Positions 9,029-16,188 of a DNA stretch of 64,000 nucleotides are shown one piece after another. The notes under the pieces are model-generated. The model was not told the DNA's origin and ran no database searches. It saw only the letters and a program-made list of their open reading frames with translations. The DNA is taken from assembly GCF_001808185.1 (NCBI RefSeq), contig NZ_CP017668.1, forward strand, positions 1,736,001 through 1,800,000, in the 5' to 3' direction. Numbering within the stretch: the stretch's first letter is position 1; each line of letters opens with the position of its first letter. The stretch is from Jeongeupia sp. USM3 (GTDB lineage Bacteria; Pseudomonadota; Gammaproteobacteria; Burkholderiales; Chitinibacteraceae). The translations under genes were made by a program, and so were the position numbers.

Positions 9029-9329
9029 GCACGGCGAACAAAACCCTGCTGGCCGCGTTGCGCTCACTTGCCGTACCACTTGTACCGTCTGCGTTTCGCG
9101 CGCCTTGCCAGCACCGTTGCACCGGGTTTGCGCCCGGCAGGAAGTGCCCTTGGGGCATTAGCCGCTCCAAGCGTTCCACCCGCCGGCCAGCCACACCGGC
9201 GCCCCCGGCCCGATGCACGAATGCCCCAGAGAGGGCGCGGCTCCGGGCATGGAAAACGGCTTCGGTACCGCCTTCCCCGGCGGTGACCGGCGCCGGTAAT
9301 CACTACAACAGGTCCAGGAGTCGTTAACC
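9029..9329. other. 301-bp gap between the deaminase and gntP-type genes, filled mostly by a dispersed repeat
   Basis: Most of the gap (about 9033-9180) is a copy of dispersed repeat family B, described separately. The remainder, 9181-9329, has no clear promoter or terminator. The permease ribosome-binding site AGGAG stands just before its ATG. Confidence 0.6.
9033..9180 (+). repeat. Dispersed intergenic repeat, family B, copy 1
   Basis: About 85 bp starting at ACAAAACCCTGCTGGC align closely with the reverse strand of 31545-31639. Shared strings include GTCTGCGTTTCG and CGCCTTGCCAGCACCG. The right part (GTTTGCGCCCGGCAGG, then a small TGCCC/GGGCA hairpin) is shared instead with 51900-51945. 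Confidence 0.75.
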
Positions 9330-10673
9330 ATGCTCGCCAGCAATTCGCTGCTGCTCTACGCGCTCGTCGCAATCATCGCGCTGATCCTCCTGATCGCGCG
9401 CTACAAGCTCAACCCGTTCATCACGCTGACCGTCATCTCGCTCGGCCTCGGCCTCGTCGCCGGCATGCCGGTCGGCGACATCGTTTCCTCGTACGAAGGC
9501 GGCGTCGGCAAGACGCTCGGCCACATCGCGCTGATCGTCGCGCTCGGCACCATGCTCGGCAAGATGATGGCCGAATCGGGCGGCGCCGAGCGCATCGCCC
9601 GGACGCTGATCGCCAGGTTCGGCGAGCACAACGTCCACTGGGCGATGGTGTTCATCGCCTTCCTCGTCGGCCTGCCGATCTTCTTCGAGGTCGGCTTCGT
9701 GCTGCTGGTGCCGATCGCGTTCAACGTCGCGCGCCGCACCGGTACGTCGCTGCTGCTGGTCGGCCTGCCGATGGTCGCCGGCCTGTCGGTCGTCCACGGC
9801 CTGATTCCGCCGCATCCGGCGGCGATGATCGCCGTCGGCGAATACCAGGCCAACGTCGGCCGGACGATCTTCTACGCGCTGCTCGTCGGCATCCCGACCG
9901 CCATCGTCGCCGGCCCGCTGTTCGCCAAGTTCATCGCGCCGCGCGTGCAGCTGCCGGCACACAACCCGCTCGAGGACCAGTTCATCCACCAGGACGGCGA
10001 ACGCGAGCTGCCCGGTTTCGGCATCACGCTGTTCACCATCCTGCTGCCGGTGTTCCTGATGCTGGTCGGCGGCTGGGCCGATGCGCTCGCCAGCAAGGGC
10101 ACGCTGGCCAACGACCTGCTGCACTTCATCGGCAACTCGGTCGTCGCCCTGCTGATCGCGACGCTGGTCAGTTTCTTCACGCTGGGCTTGGCACGCGGCT
10201 TCTCGCGCGAGACCATCCTCAAGTTCACCCAGGACTGCCTGGCACCGACGGCCGGGATCACGCTCTTGGTCGGCGCCGGCGGCGGCCTGAACCGCATCCT
10301 CGTCGATTCGGGCGTCGCGCACGAGATCGTCTCGCTGTCGAACGTGCTGCACATCTCGCCGCTGCTGCTGGGCTGGATCATGGCCGCGCTGATGCGCATT
10401 GCCACCGGCTCGGCCACCGTGGCGATGAGCACCGCCGCCGGCATCGTCGCGCCGATCGCGCTGGCGCAGGGCTATCCGCATCCGGAGCTGCTGGTGCTCG
10501 CCACCGGCGCCGGCTCGCTGATCCTCTCGCACGTCAACGACGGCGGCTTCTGGCTGATCAAGGAATACTTCAACATGACCGTTGCCCAGACCTTCAAGAC
10601 CTGGACGGTGCTGGAAACGCTGGTGTCGGTCGTCGCCCTCGTGCTGGTGCTGGCGCTGTCACTGGTGATCTAG
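9330..10673 (+). CDS. GntP-family H+ symporter (gluconate/D-serine-type permease)
   Basis: A 447-aa, almost wholly hydrophobic protein with about a dozen membrane segments. It carries GntP family strings such as GLPIFFEVGFVLLVPIAF, GLIPPHPAAM, a GGLNRILVDSG re-entrant motif and HVNDGGFWLIKEYF near the C-terminus. Family members carry gluconate, other sugar acids or D-serine (DsdX). The neighbouring D-amino acid enzymes favour a D-amino-acid substrate; the sugar kinase downstream leaves a sugar acid possible. AGGAG precedes the ATG. Confidence 0.9.
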   Translation: MLASNSLLLYALVAIIALILLIARYKLNPFITLTVISLGLGLVAGMPVGDIVSSYEGGVGKTLGHIALIVALGTMLGKMMAESGGAERIARTLIARFGEHNVHWAMVFIAFLVGLPIFFEVGFVLLVPIAFNVARRTGTSLLLVGLPMVAGLSVVHGLIPPHPAAMIAVGEYQANVGRTIFYALLVGIPTAIVAGPLFAKFIAPRVQLPAHNPLEDQFIHQDGERELPGFGITLFTILLPVFLMLVGGWADALASKGTLANDLLHFIGNSVVALLIATLVSFFTLGLARGFSRETILKFTQDCLAPTAGITLLVGAGGGLNRILVDSGVAHEIVSLSNVLHISPLLLGWIMAALMRIATGSATVAMSTAAGIVAPIALAQGYPHPELLVLATGAGSLILSHVNDGGFWLIKEYFNMTVAQTFKTWTVLETLVSVVALVLVLALSLVI

Positions 10674-10721
10674 CCGCGACCGGCCTGCCGCAGCCCGGAC
10701 AACCGCATTCAAAAGGACCGC

Positions 10722-11588
10722 ATGAGCACTTCCGACATCGTTTTCCAGATCCGCGCCCGCTACGACCAGCTCTCGGCCACCGAGCAGAAGGTGGCCGACG
10801 CCGTGCTGGCCGACCTGGCCTTCGCCGCCGGCGCGACGATCAACGCGCTGGCCGAACGCGCCGGCGTCAGCATCGCGACGATCTCGCGCTTCGCCAAGGT
10901 GGCCGGCTGCGACGACGTCCGCGACCTGAAGCTGCGGCTGGCGCAGGCCGGCGCGATCGGCGCGCGCTTTCTCGCCGATGCCGCCGAGGACAACGTGTTC
11001 TACAACCGGATCTGCGCCGAGGTCGAGGACGCGCTGCACCAGAGCCTCGCGCACTTCTCGGAGGCGCAGTTCCGCGCCGCCGCGAAGCTGATCGACAAGG
11101 CGCGGATGACCTATGTCGCCGGTTTCGGCGGCGCGTCGACGATGCTCGGCGACGAAACGCAGTTCCGGCTGGCGCGGCTCGGCTACCCGGTCGCTGCCTG
11201 CCACGACCCGGTGCTGCTGCGCATGTTCGCCGCGACGCTGTCCGAACGCGACGTGCTGCTCGTGCTGTCTGTGTCCGGCGTGACGCCCGAACTGCTCGAC
11301 ATCGCCGACATCGCCCGCCAGTACGGCGCCAGGCTGGTCGTGATTTCGGCGCCGGATTCGCCGCTGGCCGAACGCGCCGACGTGCTGCTGCCGTTTCACG
11401 TCGACGAGACCGATTTCATCTACAAACCGTCGGCGTCGCGCTACGGAATGATGCTGGTCATCGACGTGCTCGCCACCGAGCTCGCGCTGCTGCACAAGGA
11501 ACACAGCAAGGAAATGCTGCGCCGGCTCAAGTTCGTGCTCGACGATTACCGTGGCGGCGGCGACCAGCGCATGCCGCTCGGCGATTAG
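10722..11588 (+). CDS. RpiR/MurR-family transcriptional regulator (HTH-SIS)
   Basis: A 288-aa protein with an N-terminal RpiR helix-turn-helix (about 1-77, with ALAERAGVSIATISRFAKVAGC as recognition region). It is followed by a SIS sugar-phosphate isomerase-like effector domain (about 125-255, VLSVSGVTPELLDIADIA). Such regulators sense phosphorylated sugars or amino-acid-derived ligands. It sits inside the D-amino-acid cluster after the permease, with AAGGA 8 bp before the ATG, and is the natural candidate to bind the palindrome at 7683-7705. Confidence 0.9.
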   Translation: MSTSDIVFQIRARYDQLSATEQKVADAVLADLAFAAGATINALAERAGVSIATISRFAKVAGCDDVRDLKLRLAQAGAIGARFLADAAEDNVFYNRICAEVEDALHQSLAHFSEAQFRAAAKLIDKARMTYVAGFGGASTMLGDETQFRLARLGYPVAACHDPVLLRMFAATLSERDVLLVLSVSGVTPELLDIADIARQYGARLVVISAPDSPLAERADVLLPFHVDETDFIYKPSASRYGMMLVIDVLATELALLHKEHSKEMLRRLKFVLDDYRGGGDQRMPLGD

Positions 11589-11701
11589 CGTGGCCGGCAT
11601 GCTGGCCCTGTTGTCTGCCGTACCCGCTGCCCGCACTCGGCCGCCTTGCCAGCGCGCTGCATTTTCGCCCCGCAAGGAAGTGCCCCCGGGGCAGCGGCCA
11701 C
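11589..11701 (+). repeat. Dispersed intergenic repeat, family B, degenerate copy 4
   Basis: The gap between the regulator and the deacylase carries a diverged family B copy. It keeps CTGCCGTACC, CGCCTTGCCAGC and GCAAGGAAGTGCCCCCGGGG. The element is bounded by short inverted repeats GTGGCCG (11590-11596) and CGGCCAC (11695-11701). Confidence 0.5.
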
Positions 11702-11720
11702 GTGCCAACCTGGAGACCCC

Positions 11721-13205
11721 ATGTACGATCTGATCATCCGCAATGCCCGCATTCTCGACGGCGACGGTGGCGAAACCGCCGGTGCCGTCGCCGTCCGGGA
11801 CGGCCGCATCGCCGCCGTGGTCCCGCAGGGCGGCGAGTTCGACGCCGGCGCGCGCGAGGACATCGACGCCGCCGGTCTGGCGCTGGCGCCGGGCTTCATC
11901 GACATCCACACCCACGACGACACCAACGTGATCCGCCAGCCGGCGATGCTGCCCAAGCTGTCGCAGGGCGTGACGACCGTCGTCGTCGGCAATTGCGGCA
12001 TCAGCGCCAGCCCGGTACGGCTCAGGGGTGAGCCGCCCGACCCGATGAACCTGCTCGGCGACGCCGGACACTTCGTCTACCCGCGCTTCGCCGATTACCG
12101 CAACGCCGTCGACACGGCCCGGCCGGCGGTCAACGTCGCCGCGCTGGTCGGCCACACCGCGCTGCGGCAGAACCACATGGACAGGCTCGACCGCGAAGCG
12201 AGCGACGCCGAGATCGCCGCGATGCGCGCCGAGCTCGACGACGCGCTGTCCTGCGGCGCGCTCGGGCTGTCGACCGGCCTCGCCTACGCGTCGGCGTTCT
12301 CGAGCAGCACCGATGAAGTCAAGGCGCTGGCCGAGGTGCTCGACGCCCACGGCGGCGTCTACACGACGCACTTGCGCACCGAATTCGACGGCATTCTCGA
12401 TGCGCTCGACGAGGCGTTCGAGATCGGCCGGCATGCGCGCTCGCCGGTGATCGTCTCGCACCTCAAATGCGCCGGCGCCGGCAACTGGGGCCGCAGCCGA
12501 GAGGTCATTCCCCGTCTCGAAAACGCGGCCGGACGTCATCCGGTCGGCTGCGACTGCTACCCGTACTCGGCAAGTTCGTCGACGCTCGACCTCAAGCAGG
12601 TCACCGACGAGTTCGACATCCTGATCACCTGGAGCACGCCGCACCCCGAGGAGGCCGGCCGCAAGCTCGCCGACATCGCCGCCGGCTGGGGCGTGCCGAT
12701 GCTCGACGCCGCGCGCCGGCTGCAGCCGGCCGGTGCAGTCTACTTCGGCATGGACGAAAACGACGTCCGCCACATCCTCGCCCACCCGCTGACCATGGTC
12801 GGCTCGGACGGGCTGCCGAACGATCCGCTGCCGCACCCGCGGCTGTGGGGCGCCTTTCCGCGCGTGCTCGGCCACTACAGCCGCGACGTCGGGCTGTTCC
12901 CGCTCGCCGAGGCGGTGCGCAAGATGACCGGCCTGTCGGCCGACCGCTTCGGCCTGACCGACCGCGGCCGGATCAGGGCCGGCCATTGCGCCGACCTGGT
13001 GCTGTTCGATCCGGACCGGATCCGCGACGTTGCGAGCTTCGGCGATCCGCAGCAGGCCGCCGACGGCATCCGCGGCGTCTGGGTCAACGGCGTGCTGTCG
13101 TACCGGGACAAAACCGCGACCGGCCTGCGTGCCGGCCGCTTCCTGCCGCGTCAGACCGACGTGCGCACCACATTCAATGCTCAACAGGAGAACTCACATG
13201 TCTGA
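11721..13205 (+). CDS. N-acyl-D-amino-acid deacylase (D-aminoacylase)
   Basis: The ATG at 11721 follows a TGGAGA ribosome-binding site. The 494-aa amidohydrolase has the metal-binding GFIDIHTHDD motif near residues 57-67, the GNCGIS loop, a further histidine in VGHTALRQNHMD and the SHLKCAGAGNWGRS string typical of D-aminoacylases. The enzyme releases free D-amino acids from N-acylated forms, feeding the deaminase of the same cluster. Its stop overlaps the ridA start by 8 bp, so the two are co-translated. Confidence 0.92.
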   Translation: MYDLIIRNARILDGDGGETAGAVAVRDGRIAAVVPQGGEFDAGAREDIDAAGLALAPGFIDIHTHDDTNVIRQPAMLPKLSQGVTTVVVGNCGISASPVRLRGEPPDPMNLLGDAGHFVYPRFADYRNAVDTARPAVNVAALVGHTALRQNHMDRLDREASDAEIAAMRAELDDALSCGALGLSTGLAYASAFSSSTDEVKALAEVLDAHGGVYTTHLRTEFDGILDALDEAFEIGRHARSPVIVSHLKCAGAGNWGRSREVIPRLENAAGRHPVGCDCYPYSASSSTLDLKQVTDEFDILITWSTPHPEEAGRKLADIAAGWGVPMLDAARRLQPAGAVYFGMDENDVRHILAHPLTMVGSDGLPNDPLPHPRLWGAFPRVLGHYSRDVGLFPLAEAVRKMTGLSADRFGLTDRGRIRAGHCADLVLFDPDRIRDVASFGDPQQAADGIRGVWVNGVLSYRDKTATGLRAGRFLPRQTDVRTTFNAQQENSHV

Positions 13206-13587
13206 CATCACCCGCATCGGCGTCGAAGGCGGCAAGGGCACCGGCGGCCAGCACCTGCCGTTCGCACGCGCGGCCGGCGCCGACGGCTGGCTGTTCGTAT
13301 CGGGCCAGGTACCGATGGTGAACGGCGAGATCATCGACGGCGGCATCGTCGCGCAGTCGCACCAGGCGATCCAGAACGTGCTCGCCATCCTCAAGGAGGC
13401 CGGCTACGGCCCCGAGCACGTCGTCCGCTGCGGCGTCTGGCTCGACGATCCGCGCGACTTCATGTCGTTCAACCGCGTGTTCATGGAATACTTCGGCGCC
13501 AACCCGCCGGCGCGCGCCTGCGTGGTGTCGAGCATGGTCGTCGACTGCAAGGTCGAGGTCGACTGCGTCGCCTACAAGAAGCCGTAA
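13198..13587 (+). CDS. RidA-family enamine/imine deaminase (cluster copy)
   Basis: A 129-aa YjgF/YER057c/UK114 protein. It keeps the family arginine in NPPARACVVSS and the late acidic region VEVDCVAY. RidA proteins hydrolyse reactive 2-aminoacrylate-type enamines made by PLP-dependent dehydratases. That fits exactly with the PLP deaminase at the head of this cluster. The ATG follows CAGGAG at 8 bp and overlaps the deacylase end. A second, canonical RidA lies at 51428; the two are clearly different paralogues. Confidence 0.9.
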   Translation: MSDITRIGVEGGKGTGGQHLPFARAAGADGWLFVSGQVPMVNGEIIDGGIVAQSHQAIQNVLAILKEAGYGPEHVVRCGVWLDDPRDFMSFNRVFMEYFGANPPARACVVSSMVVDCKVEVDCVAYKKP

Positions 13588-13597
13588 GGGGGTGCCG

Positions 13598-14491
13598 ATG
13601 AACATCGGAGCCCTCGGCGAGGCGATGATCGAGCTGTCCGGCCAGCCGCTCGAGCGCCGCTATGGCGGCGACACGCTCAATACCGCCGTCTACCTGGCGC
13701 GGCTGCTCGGCGACGCCCACGACGTCCGCTACCTGAGCGCGCTCGGCGACGACGGCCTGTCCGAGCAGCTCGCCGCCGCCTGGCGGGCCGAAGGCATCGA
13801 CACCGACCGGCTCGCCCGGCTGCCCGGCCGTCTGCCGGGGCTGTATCTGGTCGAGACCGACGATGCGGGCGAGCGGCGCTTCCACTACTGGCGCAGCGAC
13901 AGCGCGGCGCGGCACTGGTTTGCCGCCGGGCTCGATTTCGCCCGGCTATTCGACGGACTGACCGCCATCTACCTGTCCGGAATCACGCTGGCGCTGTTTC
14001 CGCAGCCCGAGCGCGAGCGGCTGATCGACGCGCTCGCGGCGTTCAAGGCAAGCGGCGGCAAGGTCTGGTTCGACAACAACTACCGGCCGCAGCTGTGGCC
14101 GGAGGCCGACGCACGCGCCGCATACCGCCGGCTGTACGCGATCGCCGACGTTGCGCTGATCACCGAGGACGACGAGACCCGCGTTTTCGGCGACGACAGC
14201 GATGCGCTGATCGCCCGCGTGCTGGCCGCCGGTTGCCCCGAAATCGTCGTCAAGCGCGGCGCGATGCCGGCCATCGTCGCCAGCGGCGGACAACTGGTCG
14301 CGGTCGCGACCCAGCCCGTCGAGCACGTCGTCGACACCTGCGCCGCCGGCGACTCGTTCGCCGCCGGCTACCTCGCGGCACGGGTCAAAGGCGCCACCCC
14401 GCCCGATGCGGCCCGCGCCGGCCACGCGCTGGCCGGGCTGGTGATCCGGCATCCGGGGGCGATCATGCCGGCGGCGGCGATGCCGCAATAA
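13598..14491 (+). CDS. kdgK: PfkB-family sugar kinase, 2-dehydro-3-deoxygluconokinase type
   Basis: A 297-aa ribokinase-fold protein. The N-terminus NIGALGEAMIELSG and the C-terminal DTCAAGDSFAAGYLAARVKG (anion hole and catalytic Asp) match KdgK-like kinases, which phosphorylate 2-keto-3-deoxygluconate. The ATG at 13598 follows AAGGGGG; a GTG at 13592 is less well placed. Only 10 bp separate it from ridA, so it is the last gene of the D-amino-acid operon. The true substrate here may be a different 2-keto acid or sugar. Confidence 0.8.
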   Translation: MNIGALGEAMIELSGQPLERRYGGDTLNTAVYLARLLGDAHDVRYLSALGDDGLSEQLAAAWRAEGIDTDRLARLPGRLPGLYLVETDDAGERRFHYWRSDSAARHWFAAGLDFARLFDGLTAIYLSGITLALFPQPERERLIDALAAFKASGGKVWFDNNYRPQLWPEADARAAYRRLYAIADVALITEDDETRVFGDDSDALIARVLAAGCPEIVVKRGAMPAIVASGGQLVAVATQPVEHVVDTCAAGDSFAAGYLAARVKGATPPDAARAGHALAGLVIRHPGAIMPAAAMPQ

Positions 14492-14595
14492 GCGGCAACC
14501 GCGTCGATCGGCGGTGCCGATTGATACGCACGCTGATCCGCGCGGTTTTCCCGGCACGATGAACGGGGCGCGGCTTGCACGCGCCATGACGGGCG

Positions 14596-14628
14596 GTTGT
14601 ATTAATTGATAACGATTATCAATTATAA
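14596..14628 (+). promoter_or_regulatory. Fur box and -10 region controlling fecIRA
   Basis: Perfect 9-bp inverted arms AATTGATAA (14603-14611) and TTATCAATT (14615-14623) around CGA match the GATAATGATAATCATTATC Fur consensus well. A TATAAT -10 box follows immediately at 14623-14628, sharing one base with the arm, so Fur would block RNA polymerase. The TTGTAT at 14596 is 21 bp away and a doubtful -35. Confidence 0.85.
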
Positions 14629-14647
14629 TCCGCCCGTCATTGCCTCC

Positions 14648-15169
14648 GTGCCAGTCCCCGTGTCCCAGCCCGACATCAGCCCCTCGCTGGGGCCGCTCTA
14701 CCGCGACCACCACCGCTTCCTGCACGGCTGGTTGCGCCGCAAGCTCGGCTGCAGCGTCGAAGCCGCCGACCTGACCCACGATACCTTCCTGCGCCTGCTG
14801 ATCGCACCGGAACGCTGCGCCGGCATCATCGAGCCGCGCAGCTTCCTGACCACGATCGCCCGGCGGGTGATGATCGACCATTTCCGCCGGCAGGCGCTCG
14901 AACGCGCCTATCTCGACGTACTGGCACAGCAGCCCGAAGCGCTGGCACCGTCGCCGGAGGAGCGGGCCTTGCTGCTCGAAACGCTGGTCGAAATCGACGC
15001 GATGCTCGACCGGCTCAACCCCAGGGCACGACAGGCCTTCCTGCTGTCGCAGCTCGAGGGGCTGAGCTACGCCGACATCGCGGCGCGGCTCGAGGTGTCG
15101 GTCAGTTCGGTGAAGAAATACATGGCCAAGGCCATCGAACACTGCCTGCTGTTCCAGCATGAATACTGA
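14648..15169 (+). CDS. fecI: FecI-type ECF sigma factor
   Basis: I prefer GTG at 14648 (173 aa). The longer frame from 14606 would start inside the Fur box and upstream of the -10 region. The protein has sigma-70 region 2 (LYRDHHRFLHGWLRRKLGC, DLTHDTFLRLL) and region 4 (RARQAFLLSQLEGLSYADIAARLEVSVSSVKKYM). FecI directs polymerase to the fecA promoter when the receptor signals ferric citrate. It overlaps fecR by 11 bp. Confidence 0.9.
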   Translation: MPVPVSQPDISPSLGPLYRDHHRFLHGWLRRKLGCSVEAADLTHDTFLRLLIAPERCAGIIEPRSFLTTIARRVMIDHFRRQALERAYLDVLAQQPEALAPSPEERALLLETLVEIDAMLDRLNPRARQAFLLSQLEGLSYADIAARLEVSVSSVKKYMAKAIEHCLLFQHEY

Positions 15170-16106
15170 GCCCGATCGCGCCGCGCTGCGGCAGGCCGCC
15201 GCCTGGTATGCGCAGTTCTGCTCGGGCGAGGCAACGGCTACCGACACCGCCGACTGGCAGGCCTGGCTCGCCGCCGCACCGGCGCACCGGGCCGCGTGGC
15301 AAAGGGTCGAGCAGCTGCAGGCCCGGCTGCAGCAGTTGCCGACGCAGATCGCGGCCGGCACCCTGCAGCGCGCGCCGGACGATCCGGCAATGCAGCGCCG
15401 GCGGGCGCTCAAGCTGGTCGTGTTCGGCCTCGGCGGTGGCGTGATCGCCCTCGGCAGCCGGCACTGGCTGCCGTGGGGGCAGGCCGACTACCGCACAGCC
15501 GCCGGCGAACGTCGCGAAGTCCGGCTGGCCGACGGCTCGACGCTGTGGCTGAACACCGCCAGCGCCGCCGACGTCCGTTTCGACGCCACGCTGCGGCAGG
15601 TCCGGCTGCGCGACGGCGAAATCCTGATCCGCACCGCCCGCGACGCGCGCCCCTTCGTCGTCGACACCGACCACGGCCGGGTCCGCGCGCTGGGCACCGA
15701 ATTCACCGTGCGGACCGGCGACGACGCGACCGAAGTCACCGTGCTGGCCGACACGGTCGAGATCACCCCGGCGGCGCTGGCCGGCCCGGCCGCAATGCTG
15801 CGCGCCGGGCAGACGCTGCGCTTTACCGCCGGCGGCGTCGGCCCGCTCGAAGCCGCCGGCCCGGCGCCGGCGGCGTGGATCAACGGCCGGCTGATCGTCG
15901 ACGACCGGCCGCTCTCCGACGTGCTCGCCGAGCTGGGGCGCTACCGGCAAGGCGTCGTCCAGTGCGATCCGGCCGTCGCCGGCCTGCGCGTGTCCGGCGC
16001 TTTCGATCTGGCCGATACCGACGCTGCGCTCGCGGCGCTGGCGCAGACCTTCCCGATCCGCATCGGCTACCGCAGCCGCTGGTGGGTGCGTGTCGGGCCC
16101 GCCTGA
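15159..16106 (+). CDS. fecR: FecR-type transmembrane sigma regulator
   Basis: A 315-aa protein with the FecR N-terminal domain (WYAQFCSGEATATDTADWQAWL), one membrane segment (about residues 84-100, KLVVFGLGGGVIALGS) and a periplasmic FecR domain (GERREVRLADGSTLWLN, GTEFTVRTGDDATEVTVLA). It ends with a short secretin/TonB-like (STN-type) region. FecR carries the signal from the receptor's N-terminal domain to FecI. It is translationally coupled to fecI, and fecA follows 82 bp later. Confidence 0.9.
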   Translation: MNTEPDRAALRQAAAWYAQFCSGEATATDTADWQAWLAAAPAHRAAWQRVEQLQARLQQLPTQIAAGTLQRAPDDPAMQRRRALKLVVFGLGGGVIALGSRHWLPWGQADYRTAAGERREVRLADGSTLWLNTASAADVRFDATLRQVRLRDGEILIRTARDARPFVVDTDHGRVRALGTEFTVRTGDDATEVTVLADTVEITPAALAGPAAMLRAGQTLRFTAGGVGPLEAAGPAPAAWINGRLIVDDRPLSDVLAELGRYRQGVVQCDPAVAGLRVSGAFDLADTDAALAALAQTFPIRIGYRSRWWVRVGPA

Positions 16107-16188
16107 TTTTTTTAACGATGCATTGTCCCTTTCGCGGTCCCCGTTCGACCTACCGGGTGAAGCCTTCCATTTGACCCGGAGTCCCCCG

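Noticed and set aside
10659..13184. An 841-codon open frame on the minus strand
   Set aside because: Antisense to the RpiR regulator and D-aminoacylase, which have clear family motifs.
14606..14647. Start of fecI at the TTG in the Fur box
   Set aside because: It lies within the operator and upstream of the -10 box, so it cannot be in the transcript.
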